From Actinoplanes lobatus (GTDB taxonomy: Bacteria; Actinomycetota; Actinomycetes; Mycobacteriales; Micromonosporaceae): 64,000 bases of DNA. The translations under genes were made by a program, and so were the position numbers. Shown here piece after piece: positions 26,837 to 35,760 of the stretch. Location of the stretch: NCBI RefSeq assembly GCF_014205215.1, contig NZ_JACHNC010000001.1, positions 9,482,501 through 9,546,500 on the forward strand, in the 5' to 3' direction. The notes below the pieces were generated by a model that was not told the origin of the DNA, made no database searches, and saw only the letters and a program-made list of their open reading frames with translations. Positions within the stretch are counted from its first letter, which is position 1, and every line of letters starts with the position of its first letter.

Positions 26837-29176
26837 TCACCTGACGTACGCGAGCCCGTCCGACACCACGGTCGGGCGGCCGGAGGTGCCCTGCACCACG
26901 ATCGCCACGGTGTGCTTGCCGTAGGCGAGGTTCCGGGTCCACACCGCCTGCCGGTAGAGGGTCTTGCTCGACTTCAGGTCGATGGTGGTGACCTTCTTGC
27001 CGTCCACGTAGACGGCCACCTTGCCGGACATGGCGGCGCGGGAGAACAGCAGGGACGCGTGCCGGCCGGTGAAGGTCCAGGTCAGCTTCGCGTTCTTGCC
27101 GGTCGCGGAGAGCGCCTTGCCGCCGAGGTACGCGCTGCCGGTCTTCTTCGTCCAGGTGCCGGTCTTCTTGGCGGCGGTCTCCGGGGAGAGCAGGACGGCC
27201 CGGGTGATCGTCGCGCCCCGGGTGTTGCCGGCCAGGTCCCGGGCGGTGACCGTCCAGGTGGCGGTGCCCGGCCGGACGGCGGTCGCCCAGCTCGCGACCG
27301 GTCCCAGGTTGCCGGAGACCGGCCGGCTGACCGTGTAGCCGGCCAGCTTCAGGTTGTCGGCGCCGTTCGGGTAGAACGTCACCGGCACCGAGCCGGTGCT
27401 GTACGTGCCGGTGCGCAGCGCCACCGCCGGGGTGCCGCGGAAGGTGGGCGCCGTGATGTCGCCGTAGATCCACACACCGAACCGGGCCGTGCTGCCGGAC
27501 GTGTGCCGGGCCACGATGGAGATCCCGTGCTTCCCGGCCGGGACGCTGACCGTGGCGCTGCGGGCGGTGCCCGGGACGGTGCTGGCGACCGCGCCGTCGA
27601 CCAGCACGTCGAACTGGGCGATCTCGGCGGAGTCGTTGCCGACGGTCCAGCTGACGGTGGCGGCGTTCTTCACGTACCAGGCGCCGGCCGAGTAGCCGCC
27701 GCCGGTGACCGACTTGAGGGCCAGGCCGGTGACCATGAGCTGCGCCTTGGCCCGCATGTCGGCCAGCGCGTCGTACAGGTTGCCACCCGGGCACTCGGTC
27801 GCGTCGGCGTCCTTGTGCCCGGCCAGCCGCGCCACCGTGATCTTGTCGCCGGCGGCGAGCTTGTTGTTGGCGGATCCGGCGGTGAGGGTCACCGTCGACG
27901 CCGGGTTGTAGCCGTACCTACCGAGCCGGGCGGCCGCGACCTGCGCGATGGTCGTCTCGATGGCGTCGGTGGACTCGGCGTACCGGTAGTCGCCGAGCAC
28001 CGCGATCGACGCGTAGCCGGTGTTGAAGCCCCGCACCGCGGCCGGGACCACGGCGTTCTCCACCCCGCCGGTCCGGCCCTCGTAGAGCCGCCCGCACTTG
28101 TCGACCAGGTAGTTGTAGCCGATGTCGGAGAAGCCGTCGCTCTTGATGTCGTAGGCCTGGATGGCCCGGATGATGGCCGGGGCGTCCGCGCACTCGTAGT
28201 CGTTGGAGCTGTCCCCGGCGTGGTAGGTGTGGTGCACCCAGACCGTCTGGACCTGGTTGGCCACCGAGATCTCGGTGGGCCGGGTGATGGTCTCGTCCGC
28301 GCTCCACGCCTTGCGCGAGTAGTAGCTCGGGAACTGCGCCTGGATCGGCGCCGTGGTCACCGCGGTGACCGCCGCGATCCCGGCGTCGGCGGGCGGCGTG
28401 ACGACCTGCTCGTCGAGCGAGTCGATCTTCGTGGCGTCGTCGGCGCTGGGCGACGGCTCGGCCGTCGGCTCCGGCGCGGCCGGTTCCTCGGTGGCGGTGC
28501 TGGTCTCGCCCGGAGCGGGCTCCTCGACCACCGGTTCGGTCGGCTCCGCGGCCGGCTCGGTGGCCGTGGGCTCCACCGAGGGCGACGGCGAGACCGAGGG
28601 CGAGGGCGAGGCGGACTCGCTGGGCGCGGGCTCGCCGCCGCCGCGGCCGCCGCTCTCGCTGCCCGGGTCGATCAGGTCGACCCGCAGCCCGGCCGGCAGC
28701 CCGGCGCCCTTACCGGCGATGCGGGCGGCGACGCCGTCCGACGGGCCGACCCAGAGCGGGGCGGTGGCGCCCCGGCCGAGGTCGTCGGCCTCCACCCCGG
28801 AGGGGGCGTCGTCGCGCATCGCCAGCTTCCGCCAGTCCGACCACTTACCGGACGCGACGCTGCGGGTGCGCACCTCGATGGTGCCGTCCGGGGCGGCGCT
28901 CCCGTCGTTCCAGGTGACGCCGAGCAGGCTGAACCGCTTGGTCCGCTGCTGCGCCAGGTCGGCCTTCGCGCCGTTCGCCGTGAAGCCGACGGTGTTCAGC
29001 GCGGTCTTGATCCGCGGCGGTTCCGGATTCGGCTCCGCGGCCAGCGTGCCGGTCACCGTGACCGGCTCGGCCGCCTGTGCCTCCGATGTGGACGGCCAGG
29101 TCAGGGCGGCGACGCCCCCGCCTGCCGCGAGCACGGCGACCGCCGCGCCGATACCGATAGCCAGCCTTCGCTGCAT
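26837..29176 (-). CDS. Secreted PGRP-type N-acetylmuramoyl-L-alanine amidase
   Basis: 779 residues from ATG 29176 (GGGGGAC about 8 nt upstream; a TTG at 29203 is the alternative). A signal peptide is followed by a beta-rich region, then a Pro/Ser/Glu-rich linker (~180-260). The amidase/PGRP domain spans ~290-470: VWVHHTYHAG, FSDIGYNYLVDKCGRLYEGR and AGHKDADATECPG supply the zinc ligands (two His and a Cys). The C-terminal ~300 residues look like tandem Ig-like modules with AGTATWTVTARDLAGN motifs, probably for wall binding. It should cleave the muramoyl-alanine bond of peptidoglycan outside the cell. Confidence 0.9.
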   Translation of the reverse strand: MQRRLAIGIGAAVAVLAAGGGVAALTWPSTSEAQAAEPVTVTGTLAAEPNPEPPRIKTALNTVGFTANGAKADLAQQRTKRFSLLGVTWNDGSAAPDGTIEVRTRSVASGKWSDWRKLAMRDDAPSGVEADDLGRGATAPLWVGPSDGVAARIAGKGAGLPAGLRVDLIDPGSESGGRGGGEPAPSESASPSPSVSPSPSVEPTATEPAAEPTEPVVEEPAPGETSTATEEPAAPEPTAEPSPSADDATKIDSLDEQVVTPPADAGIAAVTAVTTAPIQAQFPSYYSRKAWSADETITRPTEISVANQVQTVWVHHTYHAGDSSNDYECADAPAIIRAIQAYDIKSDGFSDIGYNYLVDKCGRLYEGRTGGVENAVVPAAVRGFNTGYASIAVLGDYRYAESTDAIETTIAQVAAARLGRYGYNPASTVTLTAGSANNKLAAGDKITVARLAGHKDADATECPGGNLYDALADMRAKAQLMVTGLALKSVTGGGYSAGAWYVKNAATVSWTVGNDSAEIAQFDVLVDGAVASTVPGTARSATVSVPAGKHGISIVARHTSGSTARFGVWIYGDITAPTFRGTPAVALRTGTYSTGSVPVTFYPNGADNLKLAGYTVSRPVSGNLGPVASWATAVRPGTATWTVTARDLAGNTRGATITRAVLLSPETAAKKTGTWTKKTGSAYLGGKALSATGKNAKLTWTFTGRHASLLFSRAAMSGKVAVYVDGKKVTTIDLKSSKTLYRQAVWTRNLAYGKHTVAIVVQGTSGRPTVVSDGLAYVR

Positions 29177-29286
29177 CCCCGTGTCCCCCGCGTTGATCGA
29201 CAACCTTCGCGGGCGTGAACCTTACCGGACGATCCGGACGCGTCCCGTCCCCCATCGGGAGATCGTTATTTGTGACCGGACGGCTA

Positions 29287-29312
29287 CGCGGGCCGCGTCC
29301 CCACGGCCCGCG
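29287..29312 (-). terminator. Terminator after the ABC permease
   Basis: CGCGGGCC (29287-29294) pairs with GGCCCGCG (29305-29312), loop 10 nt, just past the permease stop on the minus strand. Confidence 0.65.
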
Positions 29313-29326
29313 CGCATCGACAGCGG

Positions 29327-31825
29327 TCAGTCGGCGCCGAGGGCGGTCACCGGGCTGACCCGGGCGGCCCGGCGGGCCGGCATCACGCCGGCCAGCGCGG
29401 TCAGCGCCACGAGGATGCCGAAGACCGCGGCCAGCTGCCACCCGGGCAGGGTGAGCGGCGCCTCCAGGCCGATGGCGGAGACCGCGAGCCAGGCGTACGG
29501 GACACCGAGCAGCAGTCCGAGCACCGCCCCGATCACGCCGTACAGCGCGGATTCGCTGGTGAGCATGCCGTGCAGCCCGCCGCGGGACATCCCGACGGCA
29601 CGCAGCAGCCCGGACTCGCGGACCCGTTCGACCACCGAGAGGGCGGTGGTGGAGCCGACGCCGACGATCGCGATCAGCACGGTCAGGCCGATCAGGGCGA
29701 GCGCGATCGCCATCAGCACGCCGAGCGCCTCGGTGATCTGGTCGCGCTGGTCGGCCAGGACGTTGACGCCCAGGTCCGGCTGCGCGGCGGCGACCGTCCG
29801 CAGCGCGCGCAGCCCCTTGGTACGGCCGTCCTCCCCGGCCTGGGCGGCGTCGGCGAGCAGCCCGGTCGGCGCGGCGGCCACCCCGAGGGCGGTCAGGTCG
29901 GCCGGGTCGAGCAGGACCTGGCTGTGCAGCGGGGCATCGCCGCCGAGCACGGCCGCGACCGTCACCCGTACCTCCGTGCCGTTGCTCTCGACCGTGACCG
30001 GATCGCCCAGGGCGAGCCCTTCCATCTCGGCGACGTAACCCGCGATCGCCGCCTTTCCGGGCGCCACGCCGGTGAGCGCGCCCGCCGAGGTGTCCAGGTC
30101 GGCGAGGCGGGGCACGGCCTTCGCGGACACGTCGGTGACGACCGCCCCGACGAAGGTGCCGACCCGCGCGCCGTCGATCCAGCGGTAGGTGGCGACCCGG
30201 CTCAGGTCGGCGCTCTGCCCGGCCCGTTCCGCGAGGCCGGCCGGAAGGGTGCTGCCGTCCGGTCCCCGGACCTCGAAGTCGGTCGGCGCCGCGGCCACCG
30301 TCTCCCGCTCGGAGAGGACCCGGATCGAGTCGCCGCCGACCAGCACCCCGGCGATCAGGGTGACGCCGAGCGCGACCACCACCGACACCGCGGCCGCCCG
30401 CCGGGAGCTGCCGCCGACCCCGCCGACGGCGAGGCGGCCGACCGGCCCGGACCGGCGCAGCGGCCAGCCGGCGATCGCGAGGACCGGCCGGACCAGGACC
30501 GGGCCGAGGGCGATCAGGGCGAGGTACGCGAGCAGGCCCGACCCGACGACGGCCAGCATCATGGTCTCGGCGTCGTAGTCCTGCTCCTGCGGGCCGGGCA
30601 GGTTGACCGTGACCAGGGCGGCGATCCCGGCCGCGGCCGCCGCGAGCAGCAGCCCGGTGATCGCCCGCAGCCAGCCGATTCCCTGGCGGGCGCCGGTGGT
30701 GGCGGCCGAGCGCAGCGCCTCGAGCGGCGCCACCCGGGCCGCGGAGAGCGCCGGGGCGAGCACCGCGACGATCGTGATCAGCACCGCCAGCAGGACCGTT
30801 CCCACCGCCTGGACCAGCGGGAACCCGGGCCGGGACACCTCCACGCCGAAGGCGCTGAGCAGTGGCGGGATCAGGTGGCCGACGGCGAGCGCGGCCAGCA
30901 CCCCGGTGACGCCGGCGACCAGGCCGGTGAGCGCGCCCTCGGCGGCGAGCGCCCGGGCCAGGGCTCCGCGGCCGGCGCCGACCGCGCGCAGCAGGGCCAG
31001 CTGCCGCATCCGCTGGGCGAAGACGATCCGGAAGGTGGAGGCGGCGATCAGCACGGCCGCGGCCACCGCCACCGCCACGAACACCCGGACCACGATGAAC
31101 AGCTGGTCGATCTCGGCGGCCGCCTCACGGGCCTCGGCGAGCCGGACCTCGGCCCCGGTAGCCACCTCCGGCACGGCCTCGCCGGCCACCTGGGCGACGA
31201 CCCTCTCCCGTACGGCGTCGGCGTCCGCGCCGCTGTCGAAGCTCACATCGATGCGGTTGAGCTGGTCGTACCCGTTGATCTGGACGACCGTGGACAGCGG
31301 CGCGTACGCCAGGAAGCCGATGTCGTCGCGCGGTTCCAGCACGCCGACCACGGTGAGCGGCACCGCCTTGCCCTCGCCGGGCTGGGCCGTGGTGGTGGCG
31401 CCGAGGCCGAGGCCCATCCGTTCGACGGTCCGTGGGGTGACCGCGATCTCGCCGGCCGCCGTCGGGAAGCGGCCCTCGGTGACCTCGACGGTGCTGAGCG
31501 GGCCGCTGCCCGGGTCGGCGGCGACGATCAGGTCACCGGCCGGGGTGCGGGCGTAGGCCTCGGTGCGGGCGGCGGTCCCGGTGACCCCGGGCAGCTTGCC
31601 GATGGCGGTGAGATCCCCCGTGGTGATCTCACCGTTCTGGACCACCAGGTCGACGGTCTCCGGGGTGCCGCTCAGGCCGTTGAGCACGCTGCGCTCGGTG
31701 ATCTGCTGGGCCAGCACGGTCGCATAGACCACGAACGACGCGACCAGCACCGCCAGGCCGGTGAGCAGCAGCCGGGCCGGGCGCCTGCCCACCCCCGTCA
31801 GCTGCGTACGCAGAACAACGCTCAC
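29327..31825 (-). CDS. ABC transporter permease with two FtsX modules
   Basis: 832 residues. TM1 (LLLTGLAVLVASFVVYATVL) is followed by a large extracytoplasmic domain and a three-helix FtsX block (FVAVAVAAAVLIAASTFRIV onward), then a second such unit ending in VMPARRAARVSPVTALGAD. This is the 8-10 helix permease type of Gram-positive lipoprotein or antibiotic exporters. GTG 31825 overlaps the ATPase stop (GTGA). A kinase/regulator pair lies divergently, as is common for such exporters. The substrate is unknown. Confidence 0.92.
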   Translation of the reverse strand: MSVVLRTQLTGVGRRPARLLLTGLAVLVASFVVYATVLAQQITERSVLNGLSGTPETVDLVVQNGEITTGDLTAIGKLPGVTGTAARTEAYARTPAGDLIVAADPGSGPLSTVEVTEGRFPTAAGEIAVTPRTVERMGLGLGATTTAQPGEGKAVPLTVVGVLEPRDDIGFLAYAPLSTVVQINGYDQLNRIDVSFDSGADADAVRERVVAQVAGEAVPEVATGAEVRLAEAREAAAEIDQLFIVVRVFVAVAVAAAVLIAASTFRIVFAQRMRQLALLRAVGAGRGALARALAAEGALTGLVAGVTGVLAALAVGHLIPPLLSAFGVEVSRPGFPLVQAVGTVLLAVLITIVAVLAPALSAARVAPLEALRSAATTGARQGIGWLRAITGLLLAAAAAGIAALVTVNLPGPQEQDYDAETMMLAVVGSGLLAYLALIALGPVLVRPVLAIAGWPLRRSGPVGRLAVGGVGGSSRRAAAVSVVVALGVTLIAGVLVGGDSIRVLSERETVAAAPTDFEVRGPDGSTLPAGLAERAGQSADLSRVATYRWIDGARVGTFVGAVVTDVSAKAVPRLADLDTSAGALTGVAPGKAAIAGYVAEMEGLALGDPVTVESNGTEVRVTVAAVLGGDAPLHSQVLLDPADLTALGVAAAPTGLLADAAQAGEDGRTKGLRALRTVAAAQPDLGVNVLADQRDQITEALGVLMAIALALIGLTVLIAIVGVGSTTALSVVERVRESGLLRAVGMSRGGLHGMLTSESALYGVIGAVLGLLLGVPYAWLAVSAIGLEAPLTLPGWQLAAVFGILVALTALAGVMPARRAARVSPVTALGAD

Positions 31826-32589
31826 CGTCCGGCCGCCAGATTGCGCAGGGACTCGGTGACCGCGGCGACGTCCGGGCCGTGGATCTCGCCGGCCAGCCGC
31901 CCGTCGGCGAGCAGGACGACCCGGTCGGCGTAGGCCGCGGCGACCGGGTCGTGGGTGACCATGACGATGGTCTGCCCCAGATCGTGGGCCGAGTCACGCA
32001 GCAGGCCCAGCACCTCCGCGCCGGAGCGGGAGTCCAGGTTGCCGGTCGGCTCGTCGGCGAAGACCACTTCGGGGCGGGAGACCAGCGCCCGGGCCAGGGC
32101 GACCCGCTGCTGCTGGCCTCCGGACAGTTCGGCGGGCAGGTGCCCGAGCCGCCCGGCCAGGCCGAGCGTGGTGATCAGCCGGTCGTGGAACTCCGCATCC
32201 GGCTTCCGGCCGGCCAGGTCGAGCGGCAGGGTGATGTTGGCGGCCGCGGTCAGCTGCGGCAGCAGGTTGAACGACTGGAAGACGAAGCCGATCCGCTCCC
32301 GGCGCGCTTTGGTCAGCACCCGGTCCGGCTGGCTGGTGAGGTCGGTGCCGCCGAGCAGCACCTGGCCGGAGGTCGCGGTGTCCAGGCCGGCGAGGCAGTG
32401 CATCAGGGTCGACTTGCCGGAGCCGGACGGTCCCATGATCGCGGTGAACCGGCCCCGTTCGAAGCCCACGGTCACGCCGTCGAGGGCGCGCACCGCGGTG
32501 TCCCCGGTGCCGTACACCTTCACCAGGTCCACGGCCGCGACCGCCGCGAGGCTGTCGCGGCCGGCGACGGGTGAGGACTGCGTCTGCAT
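31822..32589 (-). CDS. ABC transporter ATPase, partner of the FtsX permease
   Basis: 255 residues from ATG 32589, with GGAG 8 nt upstream; a longer frame to 32817 has no support. Walker A GPSGSGKST, signature LSGGQQQRV, Walker B VVFADEPTG and H-loop VTHD are all intact. The sequence is of the MacB/LolD class. It forms a two-gene unit with the permease. Confidence 0.94.
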   Translation of the reverse strand: MQTQSSPVAGRDSLAAVAAVDLVKVYGTGDTAVRALDGVTVGFERGRFTAIMGPSGSGKSTLMHCLAGLDTATSGQVLLGGTDLTSQPDRVLTKARRERIGFVFQSFNLLPQLTAAANITLPLDLAGRKPDAEFHDRLITTLGLAGRLGHLPAELSGGQQQRVALARALVSRPEVVFADEPTGNLDSRSGAEVLGLLRDSAHDLGQTIVMVTHDPVAAAYADRVVLLADGRLAGEIHGPDVAAVTESLRNLAAGR

Positions 32590-32728
32590 GAGAGCTCCAA
32601 GGTCGCTGGGAACGGACAGACGGATCCTGGTCGATCGGCGCAACCCGGCGCATCGGCCCGCTGTCAGACGCGGCACTCTTACTTTCGGCCGATGGGGCCG
32701 GCCGTTCGCCCGCCTACGCTGGGTCGCG
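32590..32728. promoter_or_regulatory. Divergent promoter region, ABC exporter versus kinase
   Basis: 139 bp separates the ATPase start (minus) and the kinase start (plus). TACGCT at 32715-32720 lies 8 nt before the kinase ATG, a likely -10 for a leaderless transcript. The minus-strand promoter must also lie here; no clear dyad for the LuxR-type regulator is visible. Confidence 0.5.
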
Positions 32729-33895
32729 ATGATGAACCACACCCTGTTCCGGATGGGCCAGCTCACGGCCCTCGGGACGCTGGCCCTGCTCGGCATCCTC
32801 GATGTGAACGGCGGCATCGGGTCGAGCGGCCAGGTGTACGGCCTGTGGCGGGTGGGCGCCGCGATCGCGGCGGCCGCGGTCTGGCTGCCCGCGCACCGGC
32901 CGGGCTCGACGTTCCTGCCCCGGATCGCGACCCTGCTGGGCCTCCAGTCGCTGCTGCTGACCGCTCTGCTGGCCCGGCGATCGGACTTCGAGTCGATCTG
33001 GGGGCTGGCCGAGTCGGCGGCCCTGCTCGGCGTGCTGATGGTGGTCGCCCGCCGGGGCCGGGCGGCCTGGGCGGTCCCCGCCGTGGCGGTGCTGCTGCTG
33101 GCCGTGGCGGTGGTGCCGCTGCGCTCCGGGGACGTCCGTAGTTACGTCACGTTCAGCCTGGTCCAGGCGCTGGCCGGGGCCGCGGCCATCGGTGTCGGCG
33201 TCTACCTGCGCACGCTGGAGAGCACCCGGCAGCGGGCGGTCGACGCGGTCCGCGCCGAGCAGCGTGCCGAGTTCGCCCGCGACCTGCACGACTTCATCGC
33301 CCACCACGTCACCGGGATCGTGGTCCAGGCGCAGGGCGCCCGGTTCGTCGCCGAGCAGGACCCGAAACGGGTGCTGCTGGCCCTGGAGCAGATCGAGCAG
33401 GCCGGCGCCGAGACGATGGCGTCGATGCGGCGGATGGTCGGCGTGCTGCGGGACGCGCAGTCCCGGCCGGACGCGCCGCTCGCCCCGGTCGCCGGGGTGC
33501 CGGAGCTGGCGGCGCTGGTCGAGCAGTTCACCGCGGCCGGTGGGCCGGTGGCCCGGCTGGACGTCGAGGGCGACGTGTCGGGGCTGCCGGTGGAGGTGTC
33601 GACGTCGGCGTACCGGATCGTGATGGAGGCGCTGACCAACGCCCGGCAGCACGCGCCGGGCGCCTCGTCGGTGGCGGTGCAGCTCACCCGTACCCCGAAG
33701 CAGTTGTTCGTCAGGGTGAGCAACGACGGCCCGGCGCCGAGGCATCCGGCGCCGCGTGATCGCCCGGGGTACGGTCTCGTCGGCCTGGCCGAACGGGTCC
33801 GCGCGGTGGGTGGGCGGATGACGGCCGGGCCCGGCATCGGCGGCGGCTGGATCGTCGACGCCGCGTTACCTCTGGAGTGGAGTGGTCAGCGGTGA
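32729..33895 (+). CDS. Sensor histidine kinase, NarL/DesK-type family
   Basis: 388 residues from ATG 32729 (a second ATG follows directly). Four to five hydrophobic segments fill residues ~10-165, with no large extracellular domain. The HisKA_3 motif is RDLHDFIAHHVTGIV with the phospho-His in LHD. A short HATPase domain has EALTNARQHAPG and GYGLVGLAERV. Kinases with intramembrane sensing next to ABC exporters often detect antimicrobials or envelope stress. It should phosphorylate the overlapping regulator. Confidence 0.92.
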   Translation: MMNHTLFRMGQLTALGTLALLGILDVNGGIGSSGQVYGLWRVGAAIAAAAVWLPAHRPGSTFLPRIATLLGLQSLLLTALLARRSDFESIWGLAESAALLGVLMVVARRGRAAWAVPAVAVLLLAVAVVPLRSGDVRSYVTFSLVQALAGAAAIGVGVYLRTLESTRQRAVDAVRAEQRAEFARDLHDFIAHHVTGIVVQAQGARFVAEQDPKRVLLALEQIEQAGAETMASMRRMVGVLRDAQSRPDAPLAPVAGVPELAALVEQFTAAGGPVARLDVEGDVSGLPVEVSTSAYRIVMEALTNARQHAPGASSVAVQLTRTPKQLFVRVSNDGPAPRHPAPRDRPGYGLVGLAERVRAVGGRMTAGPGIGGGWIVDAALPLEWSGQR

Positions 33896-34530
33896 TCCGG
33901 GTCCTGATCGCGGACGACCAGGCGATGGTCCGCACCGGCTTCGGCATGATCATCGGCGCGCAGCCGGACATGGAGGTGGTCGGTGAGGCCGCCGACGGCG
34001 TCGAGGCGGTGGCCGAGGCGCGCCGGCTGCGGCCGGACGTGGCGCTGATGGACATCCGGATGCCGCGGATGGACGGCCTCCAGGCGCTGCGGCTACTGGC
34101 CGGGCCGGAGGTGGCCGACCCGGTGAAGGTGGTCGTGGTGACCACCTTCGACCTGGACGAGTACGTGCATCAGGCGCTGCTCGGCGGCGCGGCCGGATTC
34201 CTGCTGAAGGACTCCGGCCCGGCACTGCTGGTGGAGGCGGTCCGGGCCGCCGCCTCCGGGGACGCGCTGGTCAGCCCGTCGATCACGGTGCGCCTGCTGC
34301 GGCACCTGGCCGCCCCGGTGGCCCCGTCCGGTGACGGCGGCCTCTCCCCGCGTGAGCTGGACGTGGTCCGCCTCACCGCCCGGGGCCAGACCAACGCGGA
34401 GATCGCCGGCGAGCTGTTCATCTCGGTCGGCACCGTGAAGACCCATCTCGGCAGCGTTCACGCCAAGCTGGGCACCCGGAACCGGGTGGAGATCGCCGCG
34501 TGGGCCTGGGAACGGCGGCTGGTGGGCTGA
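33892..34530 (+). CDS. LuxR/NarL-type response regulator
   Basis: 212 residues from GTG 33892 (GTGA overlap with the kinase). The receiver has LIADDQAMVR and the acceptor in VALMDIRMPRMDG. The C-terminal HTH has LSPRELDVVRLTARGQTNAEIA and SVGTVKTHLGSVHAKLGTRN. The likely target is the divergent ABC exporter operon. Its stop is 4 bp from the convergent sulfotransferase stop. Confidence 0.94.
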   Translation: MIRVLIADDQAMVRTGFGMIIGAQPDMEVVGEAADGVEAVAEARRLRPDVALMDIRMPRMDGLQALRLLAGPEVADPVKVVVVTTFDLDEYVHQALLGGAAGFLLKDSGPALLVEAVRAAASGDALVSPSITVRLLRHLAAPVAPSGDGGLSPRELDVVRLTARGQTNAEIAGELFISVGTVKTHLGSVHAKLGTRNRVEIAAWAWERRLVG

Positions 34531-34534
34531 AAGG

Positions 34535-35533
34535 TCAGCGCACCTGACGGGTGGTGAGCCGGGCCGCGACCGGCGGCTCGGCCTGCTCGGAGGAGCGGAT
34601 CTGGGTCCACAGGTTGCGGGCGGCCTGCTTGGCCGGGCCGAGCCGGTGCTTGGCGAGCAGCTCGGCGTCGGCCCGCATCTTGGCGCTACGGGCGATCGGG
34701 ATCGACGGCTCGTAGCCGAACCGGGCCAGCAGGTCGCCGAACACCGCCTCGCACTTGCGCACCTCGTCGTCGGTGAGCCGGCTGCGCCAGCTCGCGATCC
34801 GCTCGGTGGTGGGCGCCTGGTGGGTCAGGGTGTGCCAGGTCTTGTACTCCGGCACGGCGACCGAGGCCAGCTTGTTCGGCGCGGTCATCGCCGGGTCGAA
34901 GTCCTCCTCGAGGAAGTCGCAGAGCCGGCGCAGGTGGGGCTCCGGGTCGGCGACCAGGTCCTCGTAGCGCACCTGGTGGTAGACGTCCTTCGGGTAGCGC
35001 CGCTGGGCCAGCAGCGACGCGTCCGCCGACTTCGCCCAGTAGTCGATGAGCGTGTCGAACTCGGACGGCTTCCACGGCGTCTCCTTGAGCGACGCCACGC
35101 AGTCCCGGCCGTCCCGCATGATGTTGATGATCTGCGCGTCCGGGAAGAGCCGCAGGATCGTCGGCAGGTGCCGCAGGTAGAGCGGCCGCTTGTCGCCCCA
35201 CCGGGCCTTGCCGAAACGTTCCGAGTACATCCGGAAGACGATCCCGAAGGCGGAGCCCAGGGTCGGCGGGCCGGCCACGATCGCCTCCACCGTTTTCTCC
35301 GGATCCAGGCCGAGGTCCTCGAACTGTGACGATTCAACTATGAACTGCCCGAGCTCGCGCCGCTTGGCCGGGTCGCCGAGGTCGCCGAACTCCGCACGCT
35401 TCTGGTACGCCGCCAACAGGAAGCGGGTCTCCGGTGGGAGCGCGATGCGGGGGTGCGCATGCAGCATGAGCTGCAGCATCGTCGTTCCGGACCGGGGGCA
35501 GCCGACGACGAAGATCGGGCGATCAGAGGACAT
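34535..35533 (-). CDS. PAPS-dependent sulfotransferase family protein
   Basis: 332 residues from ATG 35533; TACGGT lies 7 nt upstream. A GTG at 35542 is in frame but would sit next to the hexamer. The 5'-phosphosulfate loop GCPRSGTTMLQ is at 11-21 and a 3'-phosphate-type motif MRDGRDCVASL follows near 145. It should transfer sulfate from PAPS to an unknown acceptor (lipid, sugar or small metabolite) in the cytosol. No sulfate-activation genes are nearby. Confidence 0.85.
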   Translation of the reverse strand: MSSDRPIFVVGCPRSGTTMLQLMLHAHPRIALPPETRFLLAAYQKRAEFGDLGDPAKRRELGQFIVESSQFEDLGLDPEKTVEAIVAGPPTLGSAFGIVFRMYSERFGKARWGDKRPLYLRHLPTILRLFPDAQIINIMRDGRDCVASLKETPWKPSEFDTLIDYWAKSADASLLAQRRYPKDVYHQVRYEDLVADPEPHLRRLCDFLEEDFDPAMTAPNKLASVAVPEYKTWHTLTHQAPTTERIASWRSRLTDDEVRKCEAVFGDLLARFGYEPSIPIARSAKMRADAELLAKHRLGPAKQAARNLWTQIRSSEQAEPPVAARLTTRQVR

Positions 35534-35540
35534 GCCGACC

Positions 35541-35546
35541 ACCGTA
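35541..35546 (-). promoter_or_regulatory. -10-like hexamer TACGGT before the sulfotransferase
   Basis: TACGGT on the minus strand, 7 nt before ATG 35533, with no ribosome site. Confidence 0.4.
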
Positions 35547-35760
35547 GATTGCTGCCACCGGGCTTGTCGCCCCCACTGCTGTCATGACGCTCCCTCTCCA
35601 GGTCTTCCCCATGATCTTGAAGACTTGGCAAAGATTTCGCAAAAGTCGTCTGCATCCAAGCCGGAGGACCTGTCGTACACCTGTGAATTAACTGAGTGTT
35701 CACACACCTTTGCTACGCACGGTATTAGTTACCTATACAAATAGTAACGGTCAGAGCCGA
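35547..35760. other. AT-richer spacer between EamA and sulfotransferase genes
   Basis: No gene is evident. The segment is notably AT-rich for this window. It contains GTTAC and GTAAC arms around CTATACAAATA (35729-35749) and one GATCTTG motif (35613-35619) of the kind enriched at 38.5-39.1 kb. Confidence 0.4.

Noticed and set aside
26912..29218. 768-codon plus-strand frame opposite the amidase
   Set aside because: Shadow frame; the amidase has a signal peptide and intact zinc motifs on the other strand.
29570..31933. 787-codon plus-strand frame opposite the FtsX permease
   Set aside because: Shadow frame rich in Gly/Arg/Asp, with no domain.
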